Shown here one piece after another: positions 50,788-59,035 of a stretch of DNA of 64,000 nucleotides. The stretch comes from Dyella marensis (GTDB lineage Bacteria; Pseudomonadota; Gammaproteobacteria; Xanthomonadales; Rhodanobacteraceae). The stretch lies in contig NZ_FONH01000011.1 of NCBI RefSeq assembly GCF_900112865.1, positions 1-64,000 on the forward strand, given 5' to 3'. Below the pieces are notes generated by a model, which saw only the letters and a list, made by a program, of their open reading frames with translations, was not told where the DNA came from and did not search any database. Position 1 is the first letter of the stretch. Every line of letters begins with the position of its first letter. The position numbers and the translations under genes are program-made.

Positions 50788-51420
50788 ATGCTCACCCTCT
50801 ACGACTACCTGCCCTCGCAGAACGGCTGGAAAGTGCGCCAGCTGCTGCGCCATCTGGACCTGCCCTATCGCACCGTGCCGGTGAGCATCTTCGAGGGCGA
50901 AGGGCGCCAGCCCGGGTACCTGCGCATCAATCCCACCGGCACCGTGCCGGCGATCGCGCTGGAAGACGGCCGCACCCTGGCCGAATCCAACGCCATCCTG
51001 GCCTACCTCGCCGAGGGCACGCCCTACCTGCCCGGCGACGCCTATGGCCGCGCCAAGGTGCTGCAGTGGCTGAACTTCGAACAAGAGCGGGTGGAGTCGG
51101 TGATCGGCTCGTTGCGCTATTGGACCTTGACCGGGCAGTTGGCGAAGCGAGGGCCGGCGCTGGTGGAGCTGAAGCGCGAGGCAGGCTTGCGTGCCTTGTC
51201 CATGCTCGATGCGGAACTCGGTACGCGCCCGTTCGTCGCCAGCGAGAGCTACGGCATCGCCGACATCGCGCTGTTCGCCTACGCCAGCCGTGCCGACGAA
51301 GCGGGCTTCGACCTTGCACCCTATTCCCACTTCCAGGCCTGGATCGAACGCGTGCGAGCCCAACCCGGGCACCTGGCCAAGACGTTCCCATACTCGGTCG
51401 ATCCGCACGCTCCACGCTGA
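50788..51420 (+). CDS. Glutathione S-transferase family protein
   Basis: The 210-residue protein has a thioredoxin-fold domain (LYDYLPSQNGWKVRQLLRHL, NPTGTVPAIALEDG, LAESNAILAYLAEG) and a helical C-terminal domain with YGIADIALFAYASRADEAGF. The SxN/W active-site region (PSQNGWK) is of the bacterial beta/theta type. It differs clearly from the GST at 45879. The inverted repeat element starts 20 bases after its stop codon. The substrate is unknown. Confidence 0.92.
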   Translation: MLTLYDYLPSQNGWKVRQLLRHLDLPYRTVPVSIFEGEGRQPGYLRINPTGTVPAIALEDGRTLAESNAILAYLAEGTPYLPGDAYGRAKVLQWLNFEQERVESVIGSLRYWTLTGQLAKRGPALVELKREAGLRALSMLDAELGTRPFVASESYGIADIALFAYASRADEAGFDLAPYSHFQAWIERVRAQPGHLAKTFPYSVDPHAPR

Positions 51421-51439
51421 CGCCGCGCCCGGCGCCAGC

Positions 51440-51528
51440 GTAGGTTGGGGTGAGCCGCAGGCGAACCCCAACGGGGCGGTACGAATCGAATCTCTGTTGG
51501 GGTTCGCCTGCGGCTCACCCCAACCTAC
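51440..51528. repeat. 89-bp inverted repeat element (GTAGGTTGGGGTGAGC family), copy 2
   Basis: Arms GTAGGTTGGGGTGAGCCGCAGGCG and its complement enclose about 40 bases of unique loop. It sits between the GST stop and the M1 peptidase gene, both on the plus strand. Confidence 0.9.
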
Positions 51529-51626
51529 GCCGCTCGCCTATACCTGGCGTCTCTCAATACTCCCGCCACAGGTCGCCCCGCCGATGCGATGGCATACTCG
51601 GCGCTCCCGTTGACCGGAGCACCCTA

Positions 51627-53498
51627 ATGCGCCTCCTTAGCGCCCTTGCCATCGGCGCCTTCAGCCTGCCGCTGGCCGCCTACGCCGCCGATCCTCATTC
51701 CTACGCCCAGCCCGACCAGGTGCGCGTCACCCACCTGGACCTGGACCTGAAGATCGACTTCCCGCACAAGCAGCTCGACGGCGTCGCCACGCTGAAGCTG
51801 GACTGGAAGGACCCGAAGGCGCAGGCCCTGGTGCTGGATACGCGCGACCTGAAGATCGCCAAGGTCGAAGCGGTCGACGGCGCGGGCAAGGCCACGGTGC
51901 TGAAGTACGCACTGGCGCCGGCCGACAAGCAGCTCGGCAGCAAGCTCACCATCCAGGCGCCGCAGCATCCGGCGCAGGTGCGCATCGCCTACGTCACCGC
52001 ACCGACGGCCTCGGGCCTGCAGTGGCTGACGCCGGAGCAGACGGCGGACAAGAAGGCGCCCTTCATGTTCTCGCAGTCGGAGTCGATCCACGCGCGCTCC
52101 TGGGTGCCGCTGCAGGATTCGCCGGCGATCCGCTTCACCTACAGCGCCCACGTCACCGCGCCGAAGAACGTGCGCGTGGCGATGAGCGCGCTCAACGACG
52201 CCAGGCATCCGCTGGACGGCGATTTCCGCTTCGACCAGCCGCATCCGATCCCGTCCTACCTGCTGGCCGTCGCCGCCGGCGATATCGCCGCGCAGGAAAC
52301 CGGCCCGCGCTCGGCCGTGTACGCCGAGCCCAGCGTGGTCGGCAAGGCCGCCAAGGAATTCGAGGACACCGAGAAGCTGATCGCCGCCACCGAGCAGCTC
52401 TACGGTCCCTATGCGTGGGGCCGCTACGACCTGCTGGTGCTGCCGCCCTCGTTCCCGTTCGGCGGCATGGAAAACCCGAACATGACCTTCGCCACGCCGA
52501 CCGTGCTGGTGGGCGACAAGAGCCTGGTCTCGCTGGTCTCGCATGAGCTGGCGCATTCCTGGTCGGGCAACCTGGTGACCAGCGCCGCGTGGCGCGACAT
52601 CTGGCTCAACGAAGGCTTCACCACCTACGTGCAGGGCCGCATCACCGAGGCCGTGTACGGCAAGGCGCTGGCCGACGAGGAAGCGCTGCTGTCCGCGCGC
52701 GACCTGCAGAAGCACATCGGCGAGATGCCGGAGAACTCGCAGAAGCTGGCGCCGGAACCGCACGGCGTCGACGCCGACGACACGCTGTCCGACGTGGCCT
52801 ACACCAAGGGCTCGTGGTTCCTGCGCACGCTGGAGCAGCGCTTCGGCCGCAGCACTTTCGATGCGTATCTGAAGGGCTATTTCGCGCACTTCGCCTTCCA
52901 GAGCATCGACACCGAGCAGATGCTCGACTACCTCAAGGCCAATCTGTTCGACAAGAACCCGGGCAAGATGGACTGGGCCGAAGTGAAGGAATGGGTGTAC
53001 CAGCCCGGCATTCCGAAGAACGCGCCGCTGCCGGCTTCGCCGCGCTTCGAGGCGATCGACAAGGAACGCGCGGCTTTCCTCGCCGGCTCGCTGGCGGCGG
53101 ACAAGCTCGACGCCAAGGGCTGGAACACGCAGGAATGGATGTACTTCCTGGACGGCATGCCCGACGTCGCGCCGCTGGAAAAAATGCAGCAGCTCGATGC
53201 CGCCTGGCATCTGACCGGCACGCCCAATGCCGAGATCGGCATGCGCTGGTACAGCCACGCGATCGCCGCCGGCGACAAGGCCGTGTGGAGTGCCGCCGCC
53301 GAGCACATGACCCGCATCGGCCGCCTGTACCTGACCACGCCGCTGTACCGCGCCTTCGTCAAGACGCCGGAAGGCCTGGCCTACGCCGAGCAGGTGTATG
53401 CGAAAGCCAAGGCGGGCTATCACCCGATGACCCAGGACGCCGTCCAGCGGATCATCGACAAGGCCAGGCACCCGCAGGCGAAGAAGCCCGCCAAGTGA
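51627..53498 (+). CDS. M1 family metallopeptidase, leukotriene-A4-hydrolase-like aminopeptidase
   Basis: The 623-residue protein is a secreted zinc aminopeptidase. A signal peptide (ALAIGAFSLPLAAYA) precedes the N-terminal saddle domain. The catalytic motifs are FGGMENPNMTF (the GxMEN exopeptidase motif, near residue 279), HELAHSW with zinc ligands near 307, and NEGF with the third ligand near 328. The C-terminal helical domain ends in a Lys/Pro tail. The full form resembles bacterial LTA4H homologues (about 610 residues). GGAG lies 7-10 bases before ATG 51627. Confidence 0.95.
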   Translation: MRLLSALAIGAFSLPLAAYAADPHSYAQPDQVRVTHLDLDLKIDFPHKQLDGVATLKLDWKDPKAQALVLDTRDLKIAKVEAVDGAGKATVLKYALAPADKQLGSKLTIQAPQHPAQVRIAYVTAPTASGLQWLTPEQTADKKAPFMFSQSESIHARSWVPLQDSPAIRFTYSAHVTAPKNVRVAMSALNDARHPLDGDFRFDQPHPIPSYLLAVAAGDIAAQETGPRSAVYAEPSVVGKAAKEFEDTEKLIAATEQLYGPYAWGRYDLLVLPPSFPFGGMENPNMTFATPTVLVGDKSLVSLVSHELAHSWSGNLVTSAAWRDIWLNEGFTTYVQGRITEAVYGKALADEEALLSARDLQKHIGEMPENSQKLAPEPHGVDADDTLSDVAYTKGSWFLRTLEQRFGRSTFDAYLKGYFAHFAFQSIDTEQMLDYLKANLFDKNPGKMDWAEVKEWVYQPGIPKNAPLPASPRFEAIDKERAAFLAGSLAADKLDAKGWNTQEWMYFLDGMPDVAPLEKMQQLDAAWHLTGTPNAEIGMRWYSHAIAAGDKAVWSAAAEHMTRIGRLYLTTPLYRAFVKTPEGLAYAEQVYAKAKAGYHPMTQDAVQRIIDKARHPQAKKPAK

Positions 53499-53580
53499 TC
53501 GCCACCGTGCGGCGCGCCGGCCTTGATCGGCGCGCCGTGCGACCCGACATGTTCCTGTCCAACTTCCGCGGACCGCCCCG

Positions 53581-54600
53581 ATGACCAAGTCCTCCCTTCC
53601 CGCCGCCGGCCAGGCCCATCCGCGGCCCTTGTGGCAGCGCCTGCTGATCCGCCGCCTGAAGTTCCTGGCCATCGTCGCGGCGGTGCTCGGCGTCGGCCTG
53701 GGCGGCTGCTATCTGTTCGCGCCGCAGTGGCTGCTGAGCGCCGAGATGGCGCGCAAGGCGATGGCCGCGCACGTGGAAACGCATTCGGTGCAGGTGGGCG
53801 ACACCAAGTGGGTCTACTACGAAGGCGGCAAGGGCCCGACGCTGTTGCTGCTGCACGGCTTCGGCGCCGACAAGAACGTGTGGCTGGAGCAGCTGCGCCT
53901 GCTCACCCCGAACTTCCACGTGATTGCGCCGGACCTGCCGGGCTGGGGCGATTCCACCCGCATCGACGGCGCCAGCTACAACATCGATGCGCAGGCCGCG
54001 CGCCTGCAGGGCTTCATCGCCACGCTGCGCTTGCAGCGCGTGGTGCTGGTCGGCCATTCGATGGGCGGCGCGATCGCCGGCACGTATGCGGCCGATCATC
54101 CGGAGCACGTGGCGGCGCTGGCACTGATCGATGCGTTCGGCCTGAAAACCAACGAGAACGAATTCGTGCGCCAGTCGCTGGCCGGCACGAACCTGTTCAA
54201 CTACGACGACCGCGCCGGCTTCGAACGCGCCACCTTGCTCGCCTTCGAGAAGATGCCCAGCATCCCGGGCCGCTTCGTCGACGTGATGATCAAGAAGAAC
54301 CAGAGCGAGCGCGCCTTCCACGACCGCACCTTCCACGAGCTGCTCGATCCTTCGCAGTACCTGTCCGTGCAGAACCGACTGGATCGCCTGACCATGCCGG
54401 TGCTGGGGCTGTGGTGCCACGACGACAAGATCATCGATATCTCGGGACTGGACAGCCTGCGCAACGGGCTGTCGCACGCCAGCGCGATCAGCTCGTCCGT
54501 GCTCAGCGGCTGCAATCACATGCCGGTGCTGGAGAAGCCGGAAGAGACGGCGCGGATCCTCGGGGCATTCACGCTGCAGCACATGTCGCTGGGCGGTTGA
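53581..54600 (+). CDS. Membrane-anchored alpha/beta hydrolase
   Basis: The 339-residue protein has an N-terminal helix (about residues 27-50, FLAIVAAVLGVGLGGCYLF) and a hydrolase domain with HGFGADKNVW (oxyanion), GHSMGG (Ser near 159), the acid in LWCHDDKIID (near 281) and the histidine in GCNHMPVLEKP (near 314). An esterase or lipase acting at the inner membrane is likely, similar to Moraxella-type lipases. It follows the M1 peptidase by 82 bases. The substrate is unknown. Confidence 0.9.
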   Translation: MTKSSLPAAGQAHPRPLWQRLLIRRLKFLAIVAAVLGVGLGGCYLFAPQWLLSAEMARKAMAAHVETHSVQVGDTKWVYYEGGKGPTLLLLHGFGADKNVWLEQLRLLTPNFHVIAPDLPGWGDSTRIDGASYNIDAQAARLQGFIATLRLQRVVLVGHSMGGAIAGTYAADHPEHVAALALIDAFGLKTNENEFVRQSLAGTNLFNYDDRAGFERATLLAFEKMPSIPGRFVDVMIKKNQSERAFHDRTFHELLDPSQYLSVQNRLDRLTMPVLGLWCHDDKIIDISGLDSLRNGLSHASAISSSVLSGCNHMPVLEKPEETARILGAFTLQHMSLGG

Positions 54601-54641
54601 TCGAAAGTTTTCGCAACGCCACAAGTCGGAAGCCTTCTCCC

Positions 54642-54825
54642 TCCGGGAGCACGCGGGGAGGGCACATGGATGTGCCCTTCTTTGAGGAGCGAGGAAGGTG
54701 CCGGCAGGCGGATGAGGGTGCGGGCGGAGCAGTGCGCATCACTCTGGCGCTCCGCCCGCACCCTCACCCCACCCCCTCTCTCCCACAGGGACTATCTTCG
54801 GGTCGCCGGCGGGAGAGGGGCTCAA
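54642..54825. repeat. Long copy of the CTCTCCC/GGGAGAG inverted element
   Basis: It shares with the copy at 23808 the core AGGTGCCGGCAGGCGGATGAGGG and GCGGGCGGAGCAGTGCGCATC, but carries two short insertions, one an inner hairpin with GGGCACATGGATGTGCCC. The ends pair imperfectly. It sits between the hydrolase and the GFA gene. Confidence 0.75.
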
Positions 54826-54838
54826 GAAGGAGACGCGC

Positions 54839-55270
54839 ATGCTGATCGAAGGGCGCTGCCACTGCGGCAACATCATCTTCTCGCTGGATTGGCAACCCGA
54901 CCCCGCGACGATCCCCGCACGCGCCTGCACCTGCACGTTCTGCACGCGCCACGGCGGCGTGTGGACTTCGTATCCCGACGGTCGGCTCACGGTGCGCGTG
55001 GCCGACCCGTCGCGCGTGTCGCGCTACGCCTTCGGCACGGAAACCGCCGCCTTCCAGATCTGCATGACCTGCGGCGTGGCGCCGCTGGTGACCAGCCGCA
55101 TCGATGGGCGGCTGTACGCGGTGGTCAACGTCAACACGTTCGAGAACGTGGATCCGGCACTGCTGCAGCGCGGCTCCAGCACGCTCGACGGCGAAAGCGT
55201 CGACGACCGCCTGGCGCGCCGCCAGCGCAACTGGATCGGCCACGTGGATTTCCCGGCGGCGGACGGCTGA
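54839..55270 (+). CDS. GFA family protein (CENP-V/formaldehyde-activating-like)
   Basis: The 143-residue protein has the zinc-binding pattern of the family: GRCHCGN near residue 6, CTCTFCTRHGG near 31, and CMTCGVAPL near 77. GFA proteins bind one or two zinc ions; a few add glutathione to formaldehyde, but most have no proven activity. AAGGAG lies 7 bases before ATG 54839. The gene stands alone between the repeat and the MFS gene. Confidence 0.92.
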   Translation: MLIEGRCHCGNIIFSLDWQPDPATIPARACTCTFCTRHGGVWTSYPDGRLTVRVADPSRVSRYAFGTETAAFQICMTCGVAPLVTSRIDGRLYAVVNVNTFENVDPALLQRGSSTLDGESVDDRLARRQRNWIGHVDFPAADG

Positions 55271-55370
55271 TCGGCAGATTAAAATTTCTTTAGTCGCCGC
55301 AGCGATGCTGCTCTGCGACAATGGCCCGCGCCGCGCCCCGCCTGCTTCGCGGCCTGCCCGAAAGACATCC

Positions 55371-56567
55371 ATGACTACCGCTACCCACGACGAGCCCCAG
55401 GGCCTGCGGCTGACCTGGCGCATCGTCCAGATCGTCAGCTTCACCTTCCTCGCCTATCTGGTGATCGGCCTGCAGCTGGCCGTGCTGCCGCCGTTCGTGC
55501 ATGGCGACCTGGGCTACGGCGCGGTGCTCGCCGGCCTGGGTGTAAGCACGCAGTACGTCGCTACGTTTCTGAGCCGCGGCTTCGCCGGCCGCACCTCGGA
55601 TACCGCCGGGCCGAAACGCGCGGCGATGATCGGCATGGCCGCCTGCGGTGTCAGCGCCGCGCTGATGATCGTCGCCGCCTTGCTGCGTCCGTGGCCGCTG
55701 GCCTCGTTCGCGCTGCTGCTGGCCGGGCGCCTCGCGCTCGGCGTGGGCGAGAGCTGCGTGGGCACGGGCTGCATCATGTGGGGCATCGGGCGGGTGGGGC
55801 CGGCGCATACGGCCAAGGTGATTTCGTGGAACGGCGTGGCGACCTACGGCGCGCTCGCCGCGGGCGCGCCGCTCGGCGTGCAGCTCGCCGGCACGTTCGG
55901 TTTCGTGGCGATCGGCATCGCCGGCGCGCTGCTGATGGTGGCGGGTCTGCTGCTGGGGTGGCGGCGCCCGGCCGCGAAAGTGGAAGCCGGCGAGCGCCTG
56001 CCGATGCATCACGTGTTCGGCCGCGTCTTCCCGTATGGCATGGGCCTGGCGCTGGGCGCGGTGGGCTTCGGCGCGCTTGCCACCTTTGTCACCCTGTACT
56101 ACGCGGCGATGGGCTGGAGCGGCGCGGCGGCCACGCTGAGCGTGTTCGGCGCCTGCTTCGTCGGCGTGCGGCTGGTGCTGGGCGGGGCGATCTCGCGCTT
56201 CGGCGGCTATCGCGTGGCGCTGGTGTCGTTCACGGTGGAATGCGTGGGGCTGATCGTGCTCGCCGCCGCGGGCAGTTCGGCGATGGCGATGTTCGGCGGC
56301 GCGCTGACCGGCATCGGCTTCTCGCTGATCTTCCCCGCGCTCGGCGTCGAAGCCGTACAGCGGGTGACGCTGAGCAATCGCGGTTCCGCGCTGGGGGCGT
56401 ATTCGGTGTTTACCGATCTGGCGCTGGGCGTGGCTGGCCCGCTGGGCGGATGGCTGGTGTCGGGCGGGCGCTATGGGCCGCTGTTCGCGACGGCGGCTGC
56501 GTTCTCGGTGATCGCGATGGCGCTCACAGCCTGGTTGTATCTAAACCACGGCAGACGAACGGCGTAG
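55371..56567 (+). CDS. MFS transporter (YhhS/YfcJ-like)
   Basis: The 398-residue protein has twelve predicted helices. The loop motif FAGRTSDTAGPKRAA after helix 2 is the MFS signature, and LGVGESCVGTGCIMWGIGRV after helix 4 fits the YhhS/YfcJ arabinose-type exporter group. An intracellular loop splits the two halves near residue 205. Substrate unknown, most likely efflux. The stop codon TAG is the TAG of the GTAGG that opens the next inverted repeat, so the gene end lies within the element. Confidence 0.9.
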   Translation: MTTATHDEPQGLRLTWRIVQIVSFTFLAYLVIGLQLAVLPPFVHGDLGYGAVLAGLGVSTQYVATFLSRGFAGRTSDTAGPKRAAMIGMAACGVSAALMIVAALLRPWPLASFALLLAGRLALGVGESCVGTGCIMWGIGRVGPAHTAKVISWNGVATYGALAAGAPLGVQLAGTFGFVAIGIAGALLMVAGLLLGWRRPAAKVEAGERLPMHHVFGRVFPYGMGLALGAVGFGALATFVTLYYAAMGWSGAAATLSVFGACFVGVRLVLGGAISRFGGYRVALVSFTVECVGLIVLAAAGSSAMAMFGGALTGIGFSLIFPALGVEAVQRVTLSNRGSALGAYSVFTDLALGVAGPLGGWLVSGGRYGPLFATAAAFSVIAMALTAWLYLNHGRRTA

Positions 56568-56648
56568 GTTGGGGTGAGCGCAGCGAACCCCAACGGACCC
56601 GGCATGCGCATCGCCACGTTGGGGTTCGCTGCGCTCACCCCAACCTTC
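56564..56648. repeat. 85-bp inverted repeat element (GTAGGTTGGGGTGAGC family), copy 3
   Basis: Arms GTAGGTTGGGGTGAGCGCAGCG and CGCTGCGCTCACCCCAACCTTC pair almost perfectly. It lies between convergent MFS and YgjP-like genes and overlaps the MFS stop codon by 4 bases. Confidence 0.9.
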
Positions 56649-56652
56649 GCGG

Positions 56653-57423
56653 CTAATCGGCGACGTCGGCCACCAGCCTGTCCAACTCCGCCTTAAGCAC
56701 CGCGCCGTTCTGGCGCAGCCAATCACGCTGTTCGCGCCAGTCGGGAAACAGATGCTCCACCTGCGTCCAGAAGCGCGGCGAGTGGCTGCGCACTTTCAGA
56801 TGGCACAGCTCGTGCGCGAGCACGTAGCGCAGCGCGGTCGGCGGCGCCAGCGCAAGCGCGAGATCGAGATTGATGCGGTCGCGCGTGTCGAGGCTGCCCC
56901 ACAGGCTCTTCATCGGCCGGATACGCAGCGCGGTGGGCGCGAGGCCGAGCTGCGGCACGTAGCTGGCCATCCAGCGCGCGACGTCGCGGCGCATCAGCGT
57001 TTCGAAATACGAGGCAAGCAGGCCGCGCGCCACCGGCAGCGCGCGCGTATGCGGACGCGGGATCACCAGGGTCAGGCCGCCTTCGTACGGCTCGACTTTC
57101 GGATACGGGCCTTCGGCCCAGTCCAGCAGGGTGGTCTCGCCGCGCAGTGGAAACTCGGTGGCGTAGCCCAGGCGCAGCGCCGGCAGCGGCTTGGTCACCA
57201 GATTGAGCTCGTCGAGCTTCCTTTCCAGCCAGTCGACGTGACTGCGCAGGAAGGCGCTGACCTGCGCCGGATGCGTGCCGTGCGGATATGAAACACGCGC
57301 GCCTTTCGGCGTGACGGTGAGACGCAGGCGACGCGCGCGCGGATGCGCGGACTTGAGCACGCGGATGGTCCCGCCGCTCGTCGTCGACAATTCCAGCCAG
57401 TCGCCTTCCAGATGCTGCGTCAT
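56653..57423 (-). CDS. YgjP-like M48/WLM metallopeptidase (DUF45)
   Basis: The 256-residue protein has the zinc motif HELCH (near residue 203) in RYVLAHELCHLKVRSHSPRF, with third ligand His in the following helix (HSPRFW). RRLRLTVTPKGARVSYPHG at the N terminus and MKSLWGSLDTRDRINLDL before the motif are hallmarks of the YgjP/DUF45 group, cytosolic proteases probably related to SprT-like and Wss1 DNA-protein-crosslink proteases. ATG 57423 gives the normal length. Confidence 0.92.
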   Translation of the reverse strand: MTQHLEGDWLELSTTSGGTIRVLKSAHPRARRLRLTVTPKGARVSYPHGTHPAQVSAFLRSHVDWLERKLDELNLVTKPLPALRLGYATEFPLRGETTLLDWAEGPYPKVEPYEGGLTLVIPRPHTRALPVARGLLASYFETLMRRDVARWMASYVPQLGLAPTALRIRPMKSLWGSLDTRDRINLDLALALAPPTALRYVLAHELCHLKVRSHSPRFWTQVEHLFPDWREQRDWLRQNGAVLKAELDRLVADVAD

Positions 57424-57576
57424 CGGTACTACCCCGCCTTGCTGCTAATGCTGCTCCTGGCTGCCCTGTCCCGCCATTCTCCGCCCGCCAATGTGGGGAG
57501 AGCATGCAGGCTATGCAAGACGGCCGGGTGACGCCCGGCGCAGGGGCGCCGGGAGCCAGGATAGATGGGGTCGGCA

Positions 57577-57666
57577 GGGGAAAAACCCAGCCAGGGCGCG
57601 GGTTTCGGAGCACAGGCCGCATAACCGCGCGGCCTGGCGGGCCGCACCTCGAAGCTTTCGAGGTGC
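57577..57666 (-). terminator. Structured region after rdgC with hairpins and a T-tract
   Basis: Reading on the minus strand from rdgC: a perfect 10-bp hairpin (57666-57644, GCACCTCGAA arms, loop AGC), then AGGCCGC/GCGGCCT, then ACCC...GGGTTTTT (ending near 57577). The last hairpin and its T-tract look like the terminator of rdgC. No gene fits in the 259-base gap. Confidence 0.5.
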
Positions 57667-57682
57667 GTTCAGCCCGGGGGGC

Positions 57683-58600
57683 TCAGCCGTCGGCCGGGCG
57701 CGGCAGGCCGAACCACTCTTCCAGCTTGCCGAGCAGGCGCTCCAGCTCCAGCGTGAGCAGGGCAAAGCTGGCGTCCATCTCGGCCGCGGCGTCCTGGTGG
57801 CTGTCGCCCATCTCGTCCATCACCACGTCCAGGAACTTCAGCTTGCGGACCACCAGGTCCTCGCCCAGCACGAAGCTCATGCGGTCGTCGAACACCAGGC
57901 CCAGCTGGAACACCTGCTTGCCGTTGCGCAGGTGCTCCTTCACTTCCTCGCTGTCCAGCTCCTGGCGGCGGCAGCGGGCGATGGCGCCGGTGGCGGTGGC
58001 CGGGTCGCGCAGTTCGCATTCGTCGCCCAGGGTCAGGCCGCCAGGCAGGTTGCCGGTGGCCAGCCAGTCGGTCATCAGCACGCGCGGGCCTTCCTCCGGC
58101 GCCAGCGGCACTGCGGGGAAGCTGCCCAGGGCCTCGCGGATCTGGGTCAGGGCGTTTTCGGCGGATTTGCGGCTGGAGGTGTCCAGCACCAGCCAGCCGT
58201 GGCGCTTGTCGACATAGGTGGACAGGCGCGAGCTGCGCACGAAGGCGCGCGGCAGCAGTTCGGTCAGCAGGTCTTCCTTGATGCGCTTGCGCTCGCGGCC
58301 GCCGACCTTGCGACCTTCTTCCTCGGCGATCTTCTGCACCTTGCGCTGCAGCTCGTCGTTGACCACCGCGGCCGGCAGCAGCTTGTCCTCGCTGCCCACG
58401 GTGACCAGGGTACAGGCCTTCACGGCATGGGTGAGCGCCGCCTCCTCGCCCCGCCCGACCGGCGGCACGAAGCCCTTGGTGCCCATTTCCAGCGGGCCGC
58501 AGGGGCGCAGGCGGTGCTCGGCCAGGGCTTCGTCCAGGCGGTTGAGGTCTTCGGCAACGGCGGGGGAAAAGCGGAACAGCGTCAGATTGCGGAAAAACAT
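57683..58600 (-). CDS. rdgC: Recombination-associated protein RdgC
   Basis: The 305-residue protein forms a ring-shaped dimer that binds double-stranded DNA and limits RecA filament action. MFFRNLTLFRF at the start, GFVPPVG, ERKRIKEDLLTELLPRAFVR and LGLVFDDRMSFVLGEDLVV are family signatures. Length matches E. coli RdgC (303). ATG 58600 starts the conserved N terminus; the frame is open upstream without support. It is divergent from the TonB receptor. Confidence 0.96.
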   Translation of the reverse strand: MFFRNLTLFRFSPAVAEDLNRLDEALAEHRLRPCGPLEMGTKGFVPPVGRGEEAALTHAVKACTLVTVGSEDKLLPAAVVNDELQRKVQKIAEEEGRKVGGRERKRIKEDLLTELLPRAFVRSSRLSTYVDKRHGWLVLDTSSRKSAENALTQIREALGSFPAVPLAPEEGPRVLMTDWLATGNLPGGLTLGDECELRDPATATGAIARCRRQELDSEEVKEHLRNGKQVFQLGLVFDDRMSFVLGEDLVVRKLKFLDVVMDEMGDSHQDAAAEMDASFALLTLELERLLGKLEEWFGLPRPADG

Positions 58601-58658
58601 AGCGGGGCTGGGTATCCGGGCGGTCTGGCGGCCCCGGACCGGGGCGCACGAAACAACC

Positions 58659-58664
58659 ATCATA
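58659..58664 (-). promoter_or_regulatory. Possible -10 box of rdgC
   Basis: TATGAT on the minus strand, preceded by CCGG, lies about 60 bases before the rdgC start. No good -35 is seen at 17 bases, so support is slight. Confidence 0.3.
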
Positions 58665-58788
58665 CCGGATGAGCCCGCCCGGGCCCTCGCTCATGCCTCC
58701 CCGGGCATATCGACATGCCGGCCGCCGCCTTCCTGAAAAAAGCACGCCAGGCAAAGCAAGAACCCGCCCACGAATTCGTTTGGCCATC

Positions 58789-58817
58789 TATACATCCAAA
58801 AAACTTTTCGCTATAAC
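58789..58817 (+). promoter_or_regulatory. Candidate promoter of the TonB receptor
   Basis: TATACA (58789-58794), 17-base spacer rich in A, and TATAAC (58812-58817). It would make a leader of about 215 bases. The 435-base gap 58601-59035 holds this, the rdgC -10 and no gene; the in-frame extension from 58826 to the receptor start lacks a ribosome site and a signal peptide. Confidence 0.4.
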
Positions 58818-59035
58818 GGACCAACATGCCGCATCGCAACATTCTGGGAGAAGGTTGCGCGGTCATGTCTCAAGCGAAAAGCACCGGCCGCGTCAGCGGC
58901 TTCCGGCAGCGTCGCTTTCGACCATCCACAGGACCGAACAGCAACACCTGGCACTGCGGGAACCGCAGGCTACGCCGTGGCGCGCCATGCCCGCGGGGAG
59001 CCCGTGCACCCGCTCAATGGGGAGCGTACGACGCG

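Noticed and set aside
57480-57640. Cobalamin riboswitch
   Set aside because: AGCCAGGAT and GGGTCGGCAGG recall the B12 box, but the order and core elements do not fit and it does not precede a B12 gene.
58601-59035. Upstream start of the TonB receptor at 58826
   Set aside because: It would begin within about ten bases of the probable -10 box, has no ribosome site, and would place the signal peptide 70 residues inside the protein.
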